Positions 1 to 6,374 of a stretch of DNA of 8,480 nucleotides are shown one piece after another. The number at the start of each line of letters is the position of its first letter. Positions within the stretch are counted from its first letter, which is position 1. The notes under the pieces are model-generated. The model saw only the letters and a list, made by a program, of their open reading frames with translations, was not told the origin of the DNA and did no database searches. Source of the DNA: Spirochaetia bacterium (lineage in GTDB: Bacteria > Spirochaetota > UBA12135); NCBI GenBank assembly GCA_003497555.1, contig DNNS01000670.1:1-8480 (forward strand), in the 5' to 3' direction. The position numbers were made by a program, and so were the translations under genes.

Positions 1-64
1 GACTCCCTGGAAAATTTATTTGCTACAGCGTGTGTCATTTTCATGGTTTCGGGTGTCATCCTGT
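1..64 (-). repeat. Inverted partial copy of the right-end leader sequence
   Basis: Read on the minus strand, this edge segment matches three stretches near the right end of the window. Positions 1-15 are the exact reverse complement of 8206-8220. Positions 3-22 match 8420-8439 at 19 of 20 bases. Positions 33-52 are the exact reverse complement of 8240-8259, with weaker similarity to about 64. In the minus direction the order is the 33-52 block, a 10-nt gap, then the ribosome-binding-like block that runs off the window. On the right, the corresponding gap is 160 nt and holds a terminator-like hairpin and a 90-bp palindrome. The matched 33-52 block keeps the same reading frame in both places (residues ETMKMT). 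This suggests a diverged, inverted duplicate of the same leader module, possibly in front of a paralogous gene beyond the left edge. Confidence 0.6.
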
Positions 65-120
65 CATCTAAAAAGCTGGTACATCTTCTTAACCTTCGTG
101 AATAAATTTTATATTTATTG

Positions 121-136
121 CTTTGCTTCGGCAAAG
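121..136. other. Small stem-loop with UUCG loop
   Basis: CTTTGC (121-126) and GCAAAG (131-136) form a perfect 6-bp stem around a TTCG loop as read on the plus strand. A further inverted pair, TTAACCTT (89-96) and AAGGTTAA (134-141), offers a competing fold. It lies 57 bp beyond the stop of the minus-strand regulator. No T tract follows the hairpin on either strand, so it is not a convincing intrinsic terminator, although it could stabilise a 3' end. No gene is supported between 1 and 192. Confidence 0.3.
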
Positions 137-192
137 GTTAAACCTATCTGAACATGAACGGTTGGGTATTTTTTCATTACTGAAAACCGTTA

Positions 193-927
193 TTATATTA
201 ATTGCTGCATCTGAGAGACTGCTTTTTGCAGTAAATCGAATTTTTGACTGGAAAACTGATCGGCATCGGGGGTATAATGCTCGGCAATAGCCAAAATCCC
301 GCTAAAAACATGATTTTTTTTAACAGCTGCTGCATAACGGCGTATACCATTATTGTTGAATGAACGGTCATAGGTTGCAAGATTTTTTATTTTTTTTATC
401 TGCCTCTTGGCGCAAGCCGGTGCAACCGGTATTCTGCGGCCCTCTTTTATTATTTCATAATGTATTTGCGGAGATATTCTGAAAAGACCGGCTGCACAGG
501 CAATTCGTACAACAGCTTCGAGCTCACGATCGGTTCTGCGGATGAATCCGATTTTGGCTTTTATGCTGATTTCTGAATTTTCAGGCTCTTCCCGATCGCT
601 GATAATAAGTTTATTATCATTATAAATATACCATTCACAAGTACAGCCGGTTTGCAGACAGAGATTAAAGAGCGTGCTGCGTATCACCTGCTGAAAGCTG
701 TTTTCGGAATTTAGAGGCTGCAGCAAAACAGTAGATTTATAAAGTTTCTGTTTTCTTTCAATTAAATTAAAACGCTGAAAGGTATCAAGTACACGCAGTA
801 AAGTTGCTTTGGGGGCTCGGGTTAAACAGGCAAGATCTTCCAGCGAAAGCAGAGCCCGGTTATTCAGGGCTTTTAATGCCAATATACCGTATTCAAGGGA
901 GGGAGTGGATGTTTGAGCATATTTCAT
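193..927 (-). CDS. IclR-family transcriptional regulator
   Basis: This 244-residue protein has the size and layout of IclR regulators. The N-terminal winged helix-turn-helix occupies about residues 10-68, with the family pattern SLEYGILALKAL, then LSLEDLACLTRAPKATLLRVLDTF, then an NLIERKQKLYK wing. The C-terminal ligand-binding domain (about 78-244) is more diverged but keeps the late segment IRRYAAAVKKNHVFSGILAIA, which corresponds to the IclR strand-turn-strand near the effector pocket. IclR proteins are cytoplasmic dimeric or tetrameric repressors or activators that respond to small carbon metabolites; the ligand here cannot be read. The ATG at 927 is chosen because the DNA-binding domain begins within ten residues of it. 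No Shine-Dalgarno precedes it, and the predicted transcript start leaves only about 18 nt of leader. A perfect palindrome overlaps the start codon and promoter, pointing to autoregulation. The gene is divergent from the double ATPase gene, which may share this control. Confidence 0.85.
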   Translation of the reverse strand: MKYAQTSTPSLEYGILALKALNNRALLSLEDLACLTRAPKATLLRVLDTFQRFNLIERKQKLYKSTVLLQPLNSENSFQQVIRSTLFNLCLQTGCTCEWYIYNDNKLIISDREEPENSEISIKAKIGFIRRTDRELEAVVRIACAAGLFRISPQIHYEIIKEGRRIPVAPACAKRQIKKIKNLATYDRSFNNNGIRRYAAAVKKNHVFSGILAIAEHYTPDADQFSSQKFDLLQKAVSQMQQLI

Positions 928-953
928 ATATAAAATTATTTTATATATGAAAT
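921..953. promoter_or_regulatory. Perfect 33-bp palindrome, probable IclR operator
   Basis: Two 16-nt arms, ATTTCATATATAAAAT and its exact reverse complement, surround a single central base at 937. The palindrome covers the regulator's start codon (925-927), its predicted transcription start (about 945) and the last bases of its -10 box. A transcript starting near 945 would contain only about half the palindrome, so it is better explained as a DNA operator than as an RNA hairpin. IclR-family proteins typically bind short palindromes over their own promoters, so negative autoregulation is the simplest reading. Confidence 0.7.
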
Positions 954-980
954 TATAAGACCAAACAGCGGTTTTGTCAA
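952..980 (-). promoter_or_regulatory. Consensus sigma70 promoter of the IclR-type gene
   Basis: On the minus strand the -35 box is TTGACA (975-980) and the -10 box is TATAAT (952-957). Both match the full consensus and are separated by the optimal 17 bp (958-974). The expected start is near 945, only about 18 nt before the ATG at 927. So strong a promoter on a regulator gene makes sense if it is normally held down by the overlapping 33-bp palindrome. Confidence 0.8.
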
Positions 981-983
981 GCT

Positions 984-1011
984 TTTACTGTTTTATTTTT
1001 TATGTTATACT
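984..1011 (+). promoter_or_regulatory. Possible promoter of the double ATPase-kinase unit
   Basis: TTTACT (984-989, four of six consensus bases) and TATACT (1006-1011, five of six) are separated by 16 bp on the plus strand. A start near 1018 would give a nearly leaderless mRNA for the ATG at 1025, consistent with the absence of a Shine-Dalgarno there. It lies back to back with the regulator's promoter, so the IclR-type protein bound at 921-953 could also influence it. Confidence 0.35.
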
Positions 1012-1024
1012 TCAGTCAACAAGC

Positions 1025-2986
1025 ATGACACTATACCCTTTCAAGATATTGGCGTTTACAGGCAAGGGCGGCGAAGGCAAAACCATTGCCGCCCTTAATA
1101 TTTCTCTGGCATTATCCTTTCTGCATAGCCGCACCCGGACGGGAGCCGTGCTTTATATTGACTGTGATCTCGGCTGCGGAGAAAAAAACCTCAACTGGAA
1201 TATTGATACTCCCAATACCATGGCCGATTATTTAAACGGAACAAAAAAATTTTCAGAAATAGTATATTCCAAATTAATTGCGGTAGAAGGGCAGGACATC
1301 CGGGTAGATATTGTTTCAGCCCGTATAGAAAAAATACCCGATGATGCCGCCCTGAATTCCTTTTTTGAGGAATGCGCCGCTGCCGGATACCAGTACATCA
1401 TTTTAGATATCGGAGCAGGAACACGCCATAAAATGTTTAAATTTGTCGCGCTGGCCCATTATGTTATCTGTCTTCTGCGCGACAATGTCAATACCCTGCG
1501 CGATACGGTTGATATTATCAACGCCGCCTGGAGCTACAATCAGACCGCTGTCTATTTTTGTATATTAAACAGACAAAATTTTACCGAAGAAAGAAAAAGC
1601 ATTATCAATTCGTTGTCGCGGGAAAGCCGTCTGCACTCCGGAACGGAAAACACCATGCTGCTGAACGATTTAGCCCTGCTTAAATCAGACCTCAGCATGA
1701 AAGAATATTTTATTTTAAGAAAAAAGTATTTTTTTTATACCCCGCATTACCGCATTTGTTCCCGGCTGAACGAAGCCATGGCCCGTAAACTCTATATCTC
1801 CAATCCGCAGGAAAACCGCTGCATATTTCTAGCAGATGCCCTTAACAGCCGACAAAAAAATTTTGAACCTGAATTCGGCATTATTTATGATATTCCCTGG
1901 CTTAATGAATATGAGCAGCCTGCGCCTAACGGTAAAATTCTTCTGCCCGGGCACAGCAGCGATTTCGCCGGAGCTTCCTTTCTGAGCAGCGCAGCAGCTG
2001 TCATTTCCGCATCCGGAAATTTTCAAACAAGCGCAACCCGAATATTCATTTTTAAAATTAAATTGTTAACCAGACTGCTGTCGGTAAAAGATGAAGAAGT
2101 AACAGGCCGGGAAAAACTTGATAAAGAAGAAATTGATTTTATCTGGAATTACCGCAACCTCCCAGCCTTCCGCCGTGTTTACCGCAACTGCCAATTATTT
2201 TTAACACCCAAGGGCGGGGTTGGACAGACCGAGACTATTTATAATCTGGCTGCGCTGCGGCCAAGATCCGAAGGATCTCTTCTGCTGCTTGACTGCTCCC
2301 GTCTTATGACTGCTGATGATTCTGCGGTTATGACATATTTTTCCGTTAATCAGCCCAGGGCGCTTGTTTCCATTGCCGAGACTTCCGGTCAGATATTCAC
2401 AATCGATAAAAATTTAAAGATAGACGCTTTTTTATTTTCCCGGCCGCCGGCGGATATGCCTGTATTGGATTTTTTACGCAGCCTGTCCGAGCGGCTTATG
2501 CAGACTGCAGCCGGATATCATAATATTTTTATAGACACACAGTCGGGTTTTGACCGCAGTAATCTGCTTTTAGCCCTGCTGTTTGGAAAAATTACGGTTT
2601 TTTCCGATATTAATGATCCGGAATCTCATCATAAACTGTTTTTAATGCTTGCAGCCCTGGCAGATTATTTATATGCGCTGAACACGCCGCGGTCATCATT
2701 CCCGCTTTCCATTGTTTTTTCCAGGCTGGATGAAAAAATGCTGGTCAGGCAGGAACAGCGCACTGTTTTTTCACGCACCTGGCTTGATACTTTTATGGAA
2801 AAAATTCCTCACTCTGTAATTTTCAAAAGACCGGCTTTGTTTTTTTTACATCATTCCCCCTGGCCGGCCAGGGCCCTCAGTCTGCTTTCATCCAAGACCA
2901 TGCCGCGTCTGGCAGCTCTTGAGCCAAGAGAGTACAAAAGTGCATATATTCTGGATTGCCAGACAATTTTAAAATCTATAAAATAA
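1025..2986 (+). CDS. Tandem MinD/ParA-like ATPase, second P-loop degenerate
   Basis: From the ATG at 1025 the product is 653 residues, about twice a normal MinD/ParA/FlhG protein (roughly 260-300). Domain 1 (about 5-270) has an intact deviant Walker A, GKGGEGKT at 13-20 with signature Lys14 and P-loop Lys19. It also has a switch-like strand VLYIDCDLG (Asp46, Asp48) and a Walker B-like YIILDIGAG (Asp128), close to the DTGAG form seen in FlhG/MinD relatives. Domain 2 (about 388-653) repeats the plan: PKGGVGQT at 395-402 keeps the signature Lys396 but has Gln401 in place of the P-loop lysine. LLLLDC (Asp423) and IFIDTQSG (Asp504) follow. Domain 2 is probably unable to hydrolyse ATP and may be structural or regulatory. 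No transmembrane helix is evident. An upstream in-frame TTG at 974 is rejected because it lies in the promoter region. The PfkB-type kinase follows after 15 bp, so the two are probably co-transcribed. Role (cell division, flagellar placement, secretion positioning or other) is unknown. Confidence 0.8.
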   Translation: MTLYPFKILAFTGKGGEGKTIAALNISLALSFLHSRTRTGAVLYIDCDLGCGEKNLNWNIDTPNTMADYLNGTKKFSEIVYSKLIAVEGQDIRVDIVSARIEKIPDDAALNSFFEECAAAGYQYIILDIGAGTRHKMFKFVALAHYVICLLRDNVNTLRDTVDIINAAWSYNQTAVYFCILNRQNFTEERKSIINSLSRESRLHSGTENTMLLNDLALLKSDLSMKEYFILRKKYFFYTPHYRICSRLNEAMARKLYISNPQENRCIFLADALNSRQKNFEPEFGIIYDIPWLNEYEQPAPNGKILLPGHSSDFAGASFLSSAAAVISASGNFQTSATRIFIFKIKLLTRLLSVKDEEVTGREKLDKEEIDFIWNYRNLPAFRRVYRNCQLFLTPKGGVGQTETIYNLAALRPRSEGSLLLLDCSRLMTADDSAVMTYFSVNQPRALVSIAETSGQIFTIDKNLKIDAFLFSRPPADMPVLDFLRSLSERLMQTAAGYHNIFIDTQSGFDRSNLLLALLFGKITVFSDINDPESHHKLFLMLAALADYLYALNTPRSSFPLSIVFSRLDEKMLVRQEQRTVFSRTWLDTFMEKIPHSVIFKRPALFFLHHSPWPARALSLLSSKTMPRLAALEPREYKSAYILDCQTILKSIK

Positions 2987-3001
2987 TTTTCGGAGTACAA
3001 C

Positions 3002-3973
3002 ATGAAACAAAAAATTATCGGCATCGGATCCCCCCTGCTCGATATTCTTACTGAGCAAACAGAAGACTTTATTGCCGGCTGTTCCCTGATCAAAGGAGGT
3101 ATGACTCTGGTTGAAAAAGAAAAGTCCGATGCAATTTTTAAAAAAATTTCAAAATACGGCACTTCTCCCGGCGGCGCTGCCCTTAACACCATCAAAGCCC
3201 TGGCCCGGCTGGGAGCAGATACGGCTTTTCTCGGTAAAACCGGTAATGATGATTCCGGAAAAGTACTGGAACAGGCGCTGGCCGGTTATGGGGTAAAAAA
3301 TCTTTTTACCAGAGAGACGCGCGCCGGAACCGGCAAAGTGATATCAATTATCACTCCGGACAGCGAGCGCACCTTTGCCACTTATCTCGGAGCTGCTGTT
3401 TTTCTTTCTGCCGATGATATTACTCCGGAAATTTTAAAAAATTATCAAATCGTTTACGCGGAAGGTTATTTGGCTGCGAATCCCGAGCTGCTGAAAAAAA
3501 TTTTTAAAACCGCCCGTTCCCTCGGAATAAAATGCGCCCTGGACTGTGCATCATTTAATGTTATAGAAGAGCACAGGGAACTGTTTCAGGAACTGATAAA
3601 CGGATCCATCGATATTATTTTTGCCAATGAAGAAGAAGGCCGCGCCCTTACCGGCAAGCCTCCCCGGGAAGCAGCCATGGAGCTTGAAAAAAAATGCCGG
3701 ATCGCCGTGGTTAAAGCCGGAACAGAAGGCTCTTATGCGGCTGCACGCGGAAAAATAGAAAAAATAACCATACAAAAAGTAACAGCTAAAGATACTACCG
3801 GGGCCGGAGATTTTTATGCTGCCGGATTTATTTACGGATTAATACGCGAGCTGCCTATTTCTGTCTGCGGAAAAATCGGCAGTATAGTTTCCCGGGAAGC
3901 GGTAAAAGTATTCGGAACGCACCTTGATGATTCGGTGTGGAAATCCATCCGCAGGGAAATTTCAGATCTTTAA
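3002..3973 (+). CDS. PfkB-family kinase, adenosine-kinase-like
   Basis: A full-length 323-residue ribokinase/PfkB-fold enzyme, which transfers phosphate from ATP to a sugar or nucleoside in the cytoplasm. Visible family features are the N-terminal substrate segment IGIGSPLLDIL, the glycine pair motif SPGGAALNTIKALARLGA (55-72), FLGKTGNDDSG (77-86), and NEEEG near 209-213. The second PfkB signature DTTGAGDFYAAGF spans 264-276, with the catalytic base Asp270 in the GAGD anion hole. The overall arrangement is nearest the adenosine kinase-like branch, but the substrate cannot be decided from sequence; other sugar or nucleoside kinases of the superfamily remain possible. A CGGAG ribosome binding site (2991-2995) sits 6 nt before the ATG. 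The gene follows the double ATPase by 15 bp and ends exactly against the stop codon of the convergent transglycosylase gene. Confidence 0.85.
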   Translation: MKQKIIGIGSPLLDILTEQTEDFIAGCSLIKGGMTLVEKEKSDAIFKKISKYGTSPGGAALNTIKALARLGADTAFLGKTGNDDSGKVLEQALAGYGVKNLFTRETRAGTGKVISIITPDSERTFATYLGAAVFLSADDITPEILKNYQIVYAEGYLAANPELLKKIFKTARSLGIKCALDCASFNVIEEHRELFQELINGSIDIIFANEEEGRALTGKPPREAAMELEKKCRIAVVKAGTEGSYAAARGKIEKITIQKVTAKDTTGAGDFYAAGFIYGLIRELPISVCGKIGSIVSREAVKVFGTHLDDSVWKSIRREISDL

Positions 3974-5305
3974 TCAGCTGCCTTCAGGAATTTTAAGCAG
4001 GATTAAATCCCCCGGCTGCAGGGAATATATGGACGGCATATTGTTCCAGCGCATAATATCCGATAATTCCATGCTGTAGCGCAGGGCGATTTTATATAAA
4101 GTATCTTCCGGCTTGACTGCATATAAAATACTGCTGAGGTGTTTTTCATCGGGATTTTTAACCGCAACGGATTGATCGGACTTTTTGGCATTAGCAAGCC
4201 CTTTAATGGGAATAAAAATAAAATTACCGGCGGAAATGGAATGAATGGAAGTAAGTTTATTCAGATGGGCAACCGGGTTTACCGGCACATTAAATTTTTC
4301 GGCAATTACCGAAAGGCTTTCCCCCATTTTTATCTGATAGCGGCGGTAGGTTACGCGGTCCCCGGGATCAATCTTTGAAAATTTTTCGGTGAAATTGCTG
4401 ATTACCCGGGAAGGCAGTCTTATTTCATATTTTGTTCCGGGCGGAGTAGCCCAGCGTAAAAGCGCCGTATTCCAGGTTTTAATTTCATCAATAGAGAGAC
4501 CGGCGCATTCGGCAATTACTCCCAGGTCGGTGGCATCTTCAACCGTAAACGACTGAAGATCAGCCTGTTGTTCGTAAATTTCCCTGAAGCCGTACGCCCG
4601 GGGATTTTTGGCAATTACCGAAACTGCAATAAACTTGGGAACATAATTTTTGGTTTCGTTTTTCAGATAATTATATTCGCACAATTTCCAGAAATTTGAA
4701 GTCTTGTATTTTTTTACGCCGCGTCCGATTCTGCCCCCGCCGGCATTATAGGCAGCCAGGGCCATCAGCCAGGAGCCGAACTCACGATAAAGATACCGTA
4801 GATGCAGAGTGGCTGCATAGGTTGATTTGATAACATCTTTACGGTCATCGCGCCAGTAATCGCCCTTGAGCCCGTAGAGAATACCGGTAGCGTACATAAA
4901 CTGCCACATACCGAGCGCCCGGGCCGGAGACATGGCATGCGGATTATACCCGCTTTCGACAATAGGCAGATAAACGAAATCAGGAGGGAATTCTTTTTCT
5001 TCAAAAATTCTTTTTACCGTAGGAATATAACTGCCGGCCCGTTCAAAAACCTTTTCCAGCCAGGGGCGGCCGTTTCCTGTATAATAATCAATCCATTTTT
5101 TTACCGAGGGATGCTGATAATCGGAAATCTGCATTCCTTCCAGTTTGATTTTTTCGATTTCCTGAAGATCAAAATCCGCTTCGCGCCCATAGACGGAAAT
5201 TTTAAAAAGATCTTTGCCGTCCAGACCGTCCTGCAGCAGTAAAATGCGTTCGTAACAGGAAACAATCAGCAGAACAGCCGGCAGAACCGGAAGCAAACGG
5301 GACAT
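3974..5305 (-). CDS. MltD-like membrane-bound lytic transglycosylase with two LysM repeats
   Basis: A 443-residue envelope enzyme that would cleave the MurNAc-GlcNAc bond of peptidoglycan. The N-terminus MSRLLPVLPAVLLIVSC is a lipoprotein signal with lipobox IVSC, so Cys17 would be lipidated. The SLT/GEWL-like domain spans about 100-230. Its catalytic glutamate is Glu117 in PIVESGYNPHAMS, followed by ARALGMWQFMYATG and AYNAGGGRIGR (185-195), the classic family 1 motifs. Two C-terminal LysM repeats (about 321-366 and 394-438), starting YQIKMGESLSVIAEKF and YAVKPEDTLYKIALRY, would bind glycan. A linker (about 240-315) separates the catalytic and LysM parts. This is the plan of MltD, though E. 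coli MltD proper was not compared. The ATG at 5305 places the signal correctly but has no Shine-Dalgarno; it is 13 nt after the ilvE stop, so coupled translation is likely. Confidence 0.85.
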   Translation of the reverse strand: MSRLLPVLPAVLLIVSCYERILLLQDGLDGKDLFKISVYGREADFDLQEIEKIKLEGMQISDYQHPSVKKWIDYYTGNGRPWLEKVFERAGSYIPTVKRIFEEKEFPPDFVYLPIVESGYNPHAMSPARALGMWQFMYATGILYGLKGDYWRDDRKDVIKSTYAATLHLRYLYREFGSWLMALAAYNAGGGRIGRGVKKYKTSNFWKLCEYNYLKNETKNYVPKFIAVSVIAKNPRAYGFREIYEQQADLQSFTVEDATDLGVIAECAGLSIDEIKTWNTALLRWATPPGTKYEIRLPSRVISNFTEKFSKIDPGDRVTYRRYQIKMGESLSVIAEKFNVPVNPVAHLNKLTSIHSISAGNFIFIPIKGLANAKKSDQSVAVKNPDEKHLSSILYAVKPEDTLYKIALRYSMELSDIMRWNNMPSIYSLQPGDLILLKIPEGS

Positions 5306-5318
5306 GGTCGGAAAATTT

Positions 5319-6236
5319 TCAGATATAACTTAACCAGTTATTTTTATCAGGGCTTTCGCCGGTAATAATCGAAAAAAACGCCTTTTGAATTTTCTCGGTA
5401 ATGGGCCCGCGTCTGCCGCCGCTTACCGATATTTTGTCTATTTTGGTAACCGGAGTTATTTCCGCTGCCGTACCGGTAAGAAATACTTCATCGGCAATAT
5501 ATAGCGATTCCCTGGGAAGAACATGCTGTTTAACCGTTAAACCCAGATCGCGCGCCAAGATAAAAACGCAATGCCGGGTTATGCCGGCCAATATGCTGCA
5601 GTTGGAAGGCGGAGTAAATATTACTCCGTTTTTAACCATAAAGACGTTTTCACCGGAACCTTCGGAAATAAAACCGTTGGCGTCAAGCGCAATGCCTTCA
5701 TCGTAGCCGTTTTCTATGGCTTCCATTTTTATAAGCTGTGAATTCATATAGTTGCCCGAGACCTTGGCCAGAGCCGGAAAAGTATTGGGTGCTACGCGCT
5801 GCCATGATGATATACAGACCGATATGCCTTTTTCCAGAGCTTCATCGCCCAGATATTTTCCCCAGTCCCAGGCGGCAATTATCATTTGTACCGGGCAATT
5901 AAAAGGATTTACTCCCAGCTGCGAATATCCGCGGAAAACCAGAGGGCGGATATAGGCGCTTTTCAGGCGATTGATGCGGATAGTATCAAGAATAGCCTGA
6001 TTTATCTGCTCATCACTTAATTTAAGACCGAAACGGTATATTTTACAGGAATCAAGAAGCCGTTTGGTGTGATCGTGCATACGGAAAACTGCGGTACCGT
6101 TTTTATTTTCATAAGCGCGCAGTCCTTCAAACGCACCGGAACCGTAATGTATAACATGTGATAAAACATGAATTTTTGCGTCATTCCAGGCTACGAATTC
6201 GCCATCAAACCATATTTTGTCTGCGTAAAAGGGCAT
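5319..6236 (-). CDS. ilvE: Branched-chain amino acid aminotransferase
   Basis: A 305-residue fold-type IV PLP enzyme, the last step of valine, leucine and isoleucine synthesis (or the first of their breakdown), exchanging amino groups between the keto acids and glutamate in the cytoplasm. The length is close to that of E. coli IlvE. The expected landmarks are present: VIHYGSGAFEGLRAY (28-42), Arg59 in HTKRL, YIRPLVFRGYSQLGV (95-109), the PLP-binding Lys158 in ALAKVSGNYMNS, and Glu192 with EGSGENVF (192-199). SILAGITR (214-221) and EVFLTGTAAEITPV (250-263) follow. Positions of Arg59, Lys158 and Glu192 fall within one residue of the E. coli numbering. D-amino acid or aminodeoxychorismate enzymes of the same fold are less likely because of the FEGLRAY and EGSGEN segments. 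It heads a two-gene unit with the lytic transglycosylase and has a plausible promoter upstream. Confidence 0.93.
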   Translation of the reverse strand: MPFYADKIWFDGEFVAWNDAKIHVLSHVIHYGSGAFEGLRAYENKNGTAVFRMHDHTKRLLDSCKIYRFGLKLSDEQINQAILDTIRINRLKSAYIRPLVFRGYSQLGVNPFNCPVQMIIAAWDWGKYLGDEALEKGISVCISSWQRVAPNTFPALAKVSGNYMNSQLIKMEAIENGYDEGIALDANGFISEGSGENVFMVKNGVIFTPPSNCSILAGITRHCVFILARDLGLTVKQHVLPRESLYIADEVFLTGTAAEITPVTKIDKISVSGGRRGPITEKIQKAFFSIITGESPDKNNWLSYI

Positions 6237-6270
6237 ATAAGACTACCGGCAAGTATTAAAGTTATAGTAG

Positions 6271-6299
6271 ATATTAACATATAAGGTAAAATATATCAA
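6271..6299 (-). promoter_or_regulatory. Probable promoter of ilvE-mltD
   Basis: On the minus strand, TTGATA (6294-6299, five of six consensus bases) and TAATAT (6271-6276, four of six) are separated by 17 bp. A start near 6264 would give about a 28-nt leader before the ATG at 6236. The 138-bp gap between the sulfatase stop and ilvE also lets the upstream sulfatase message read through, because no clear terminator is seen in it. Confidence 0.45.
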
Positions 6300-6374
6300 T
6301 TTTTCCGCTTTTATTGGGATATTGACAATAACAGTGGCAAGAGCGAAGATTTCCGCCTTTGATCTTGATGCAGC

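Noticed and set aside
1..105. Plus-strand open frame at the left edge reading as a hydrophobic C-terminus (DSLENLFATACVIFMVSGV and on to a TAA at 103-105).
   Set aside because: It looks like a membrane segment, but the same bases on the minus strand match the right-end leader module in three blocks, which explains the sequence better. Thirty-four open codons at an edge are not strong evidence. It cannot be excluded without upstream sequence.
157..191. Inverted repeat AACGGTT/AACCGTT as terminator of the IclR-type gene.
   Set aside because: The 21-nt loop is large, the arms are short and no T run follows on the minus strand; the T6 at 169-174 lies inside the loop on the opposite strand.
974..1024. 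Upstream TTG start (974) extending the double ATPase by 17 residues.
   Set aside because: The extension is translated promoter DNA, has no ribosome binding site and is not part of the MinD/ParA fold; the ATG at 1025 starts just before the first strand.
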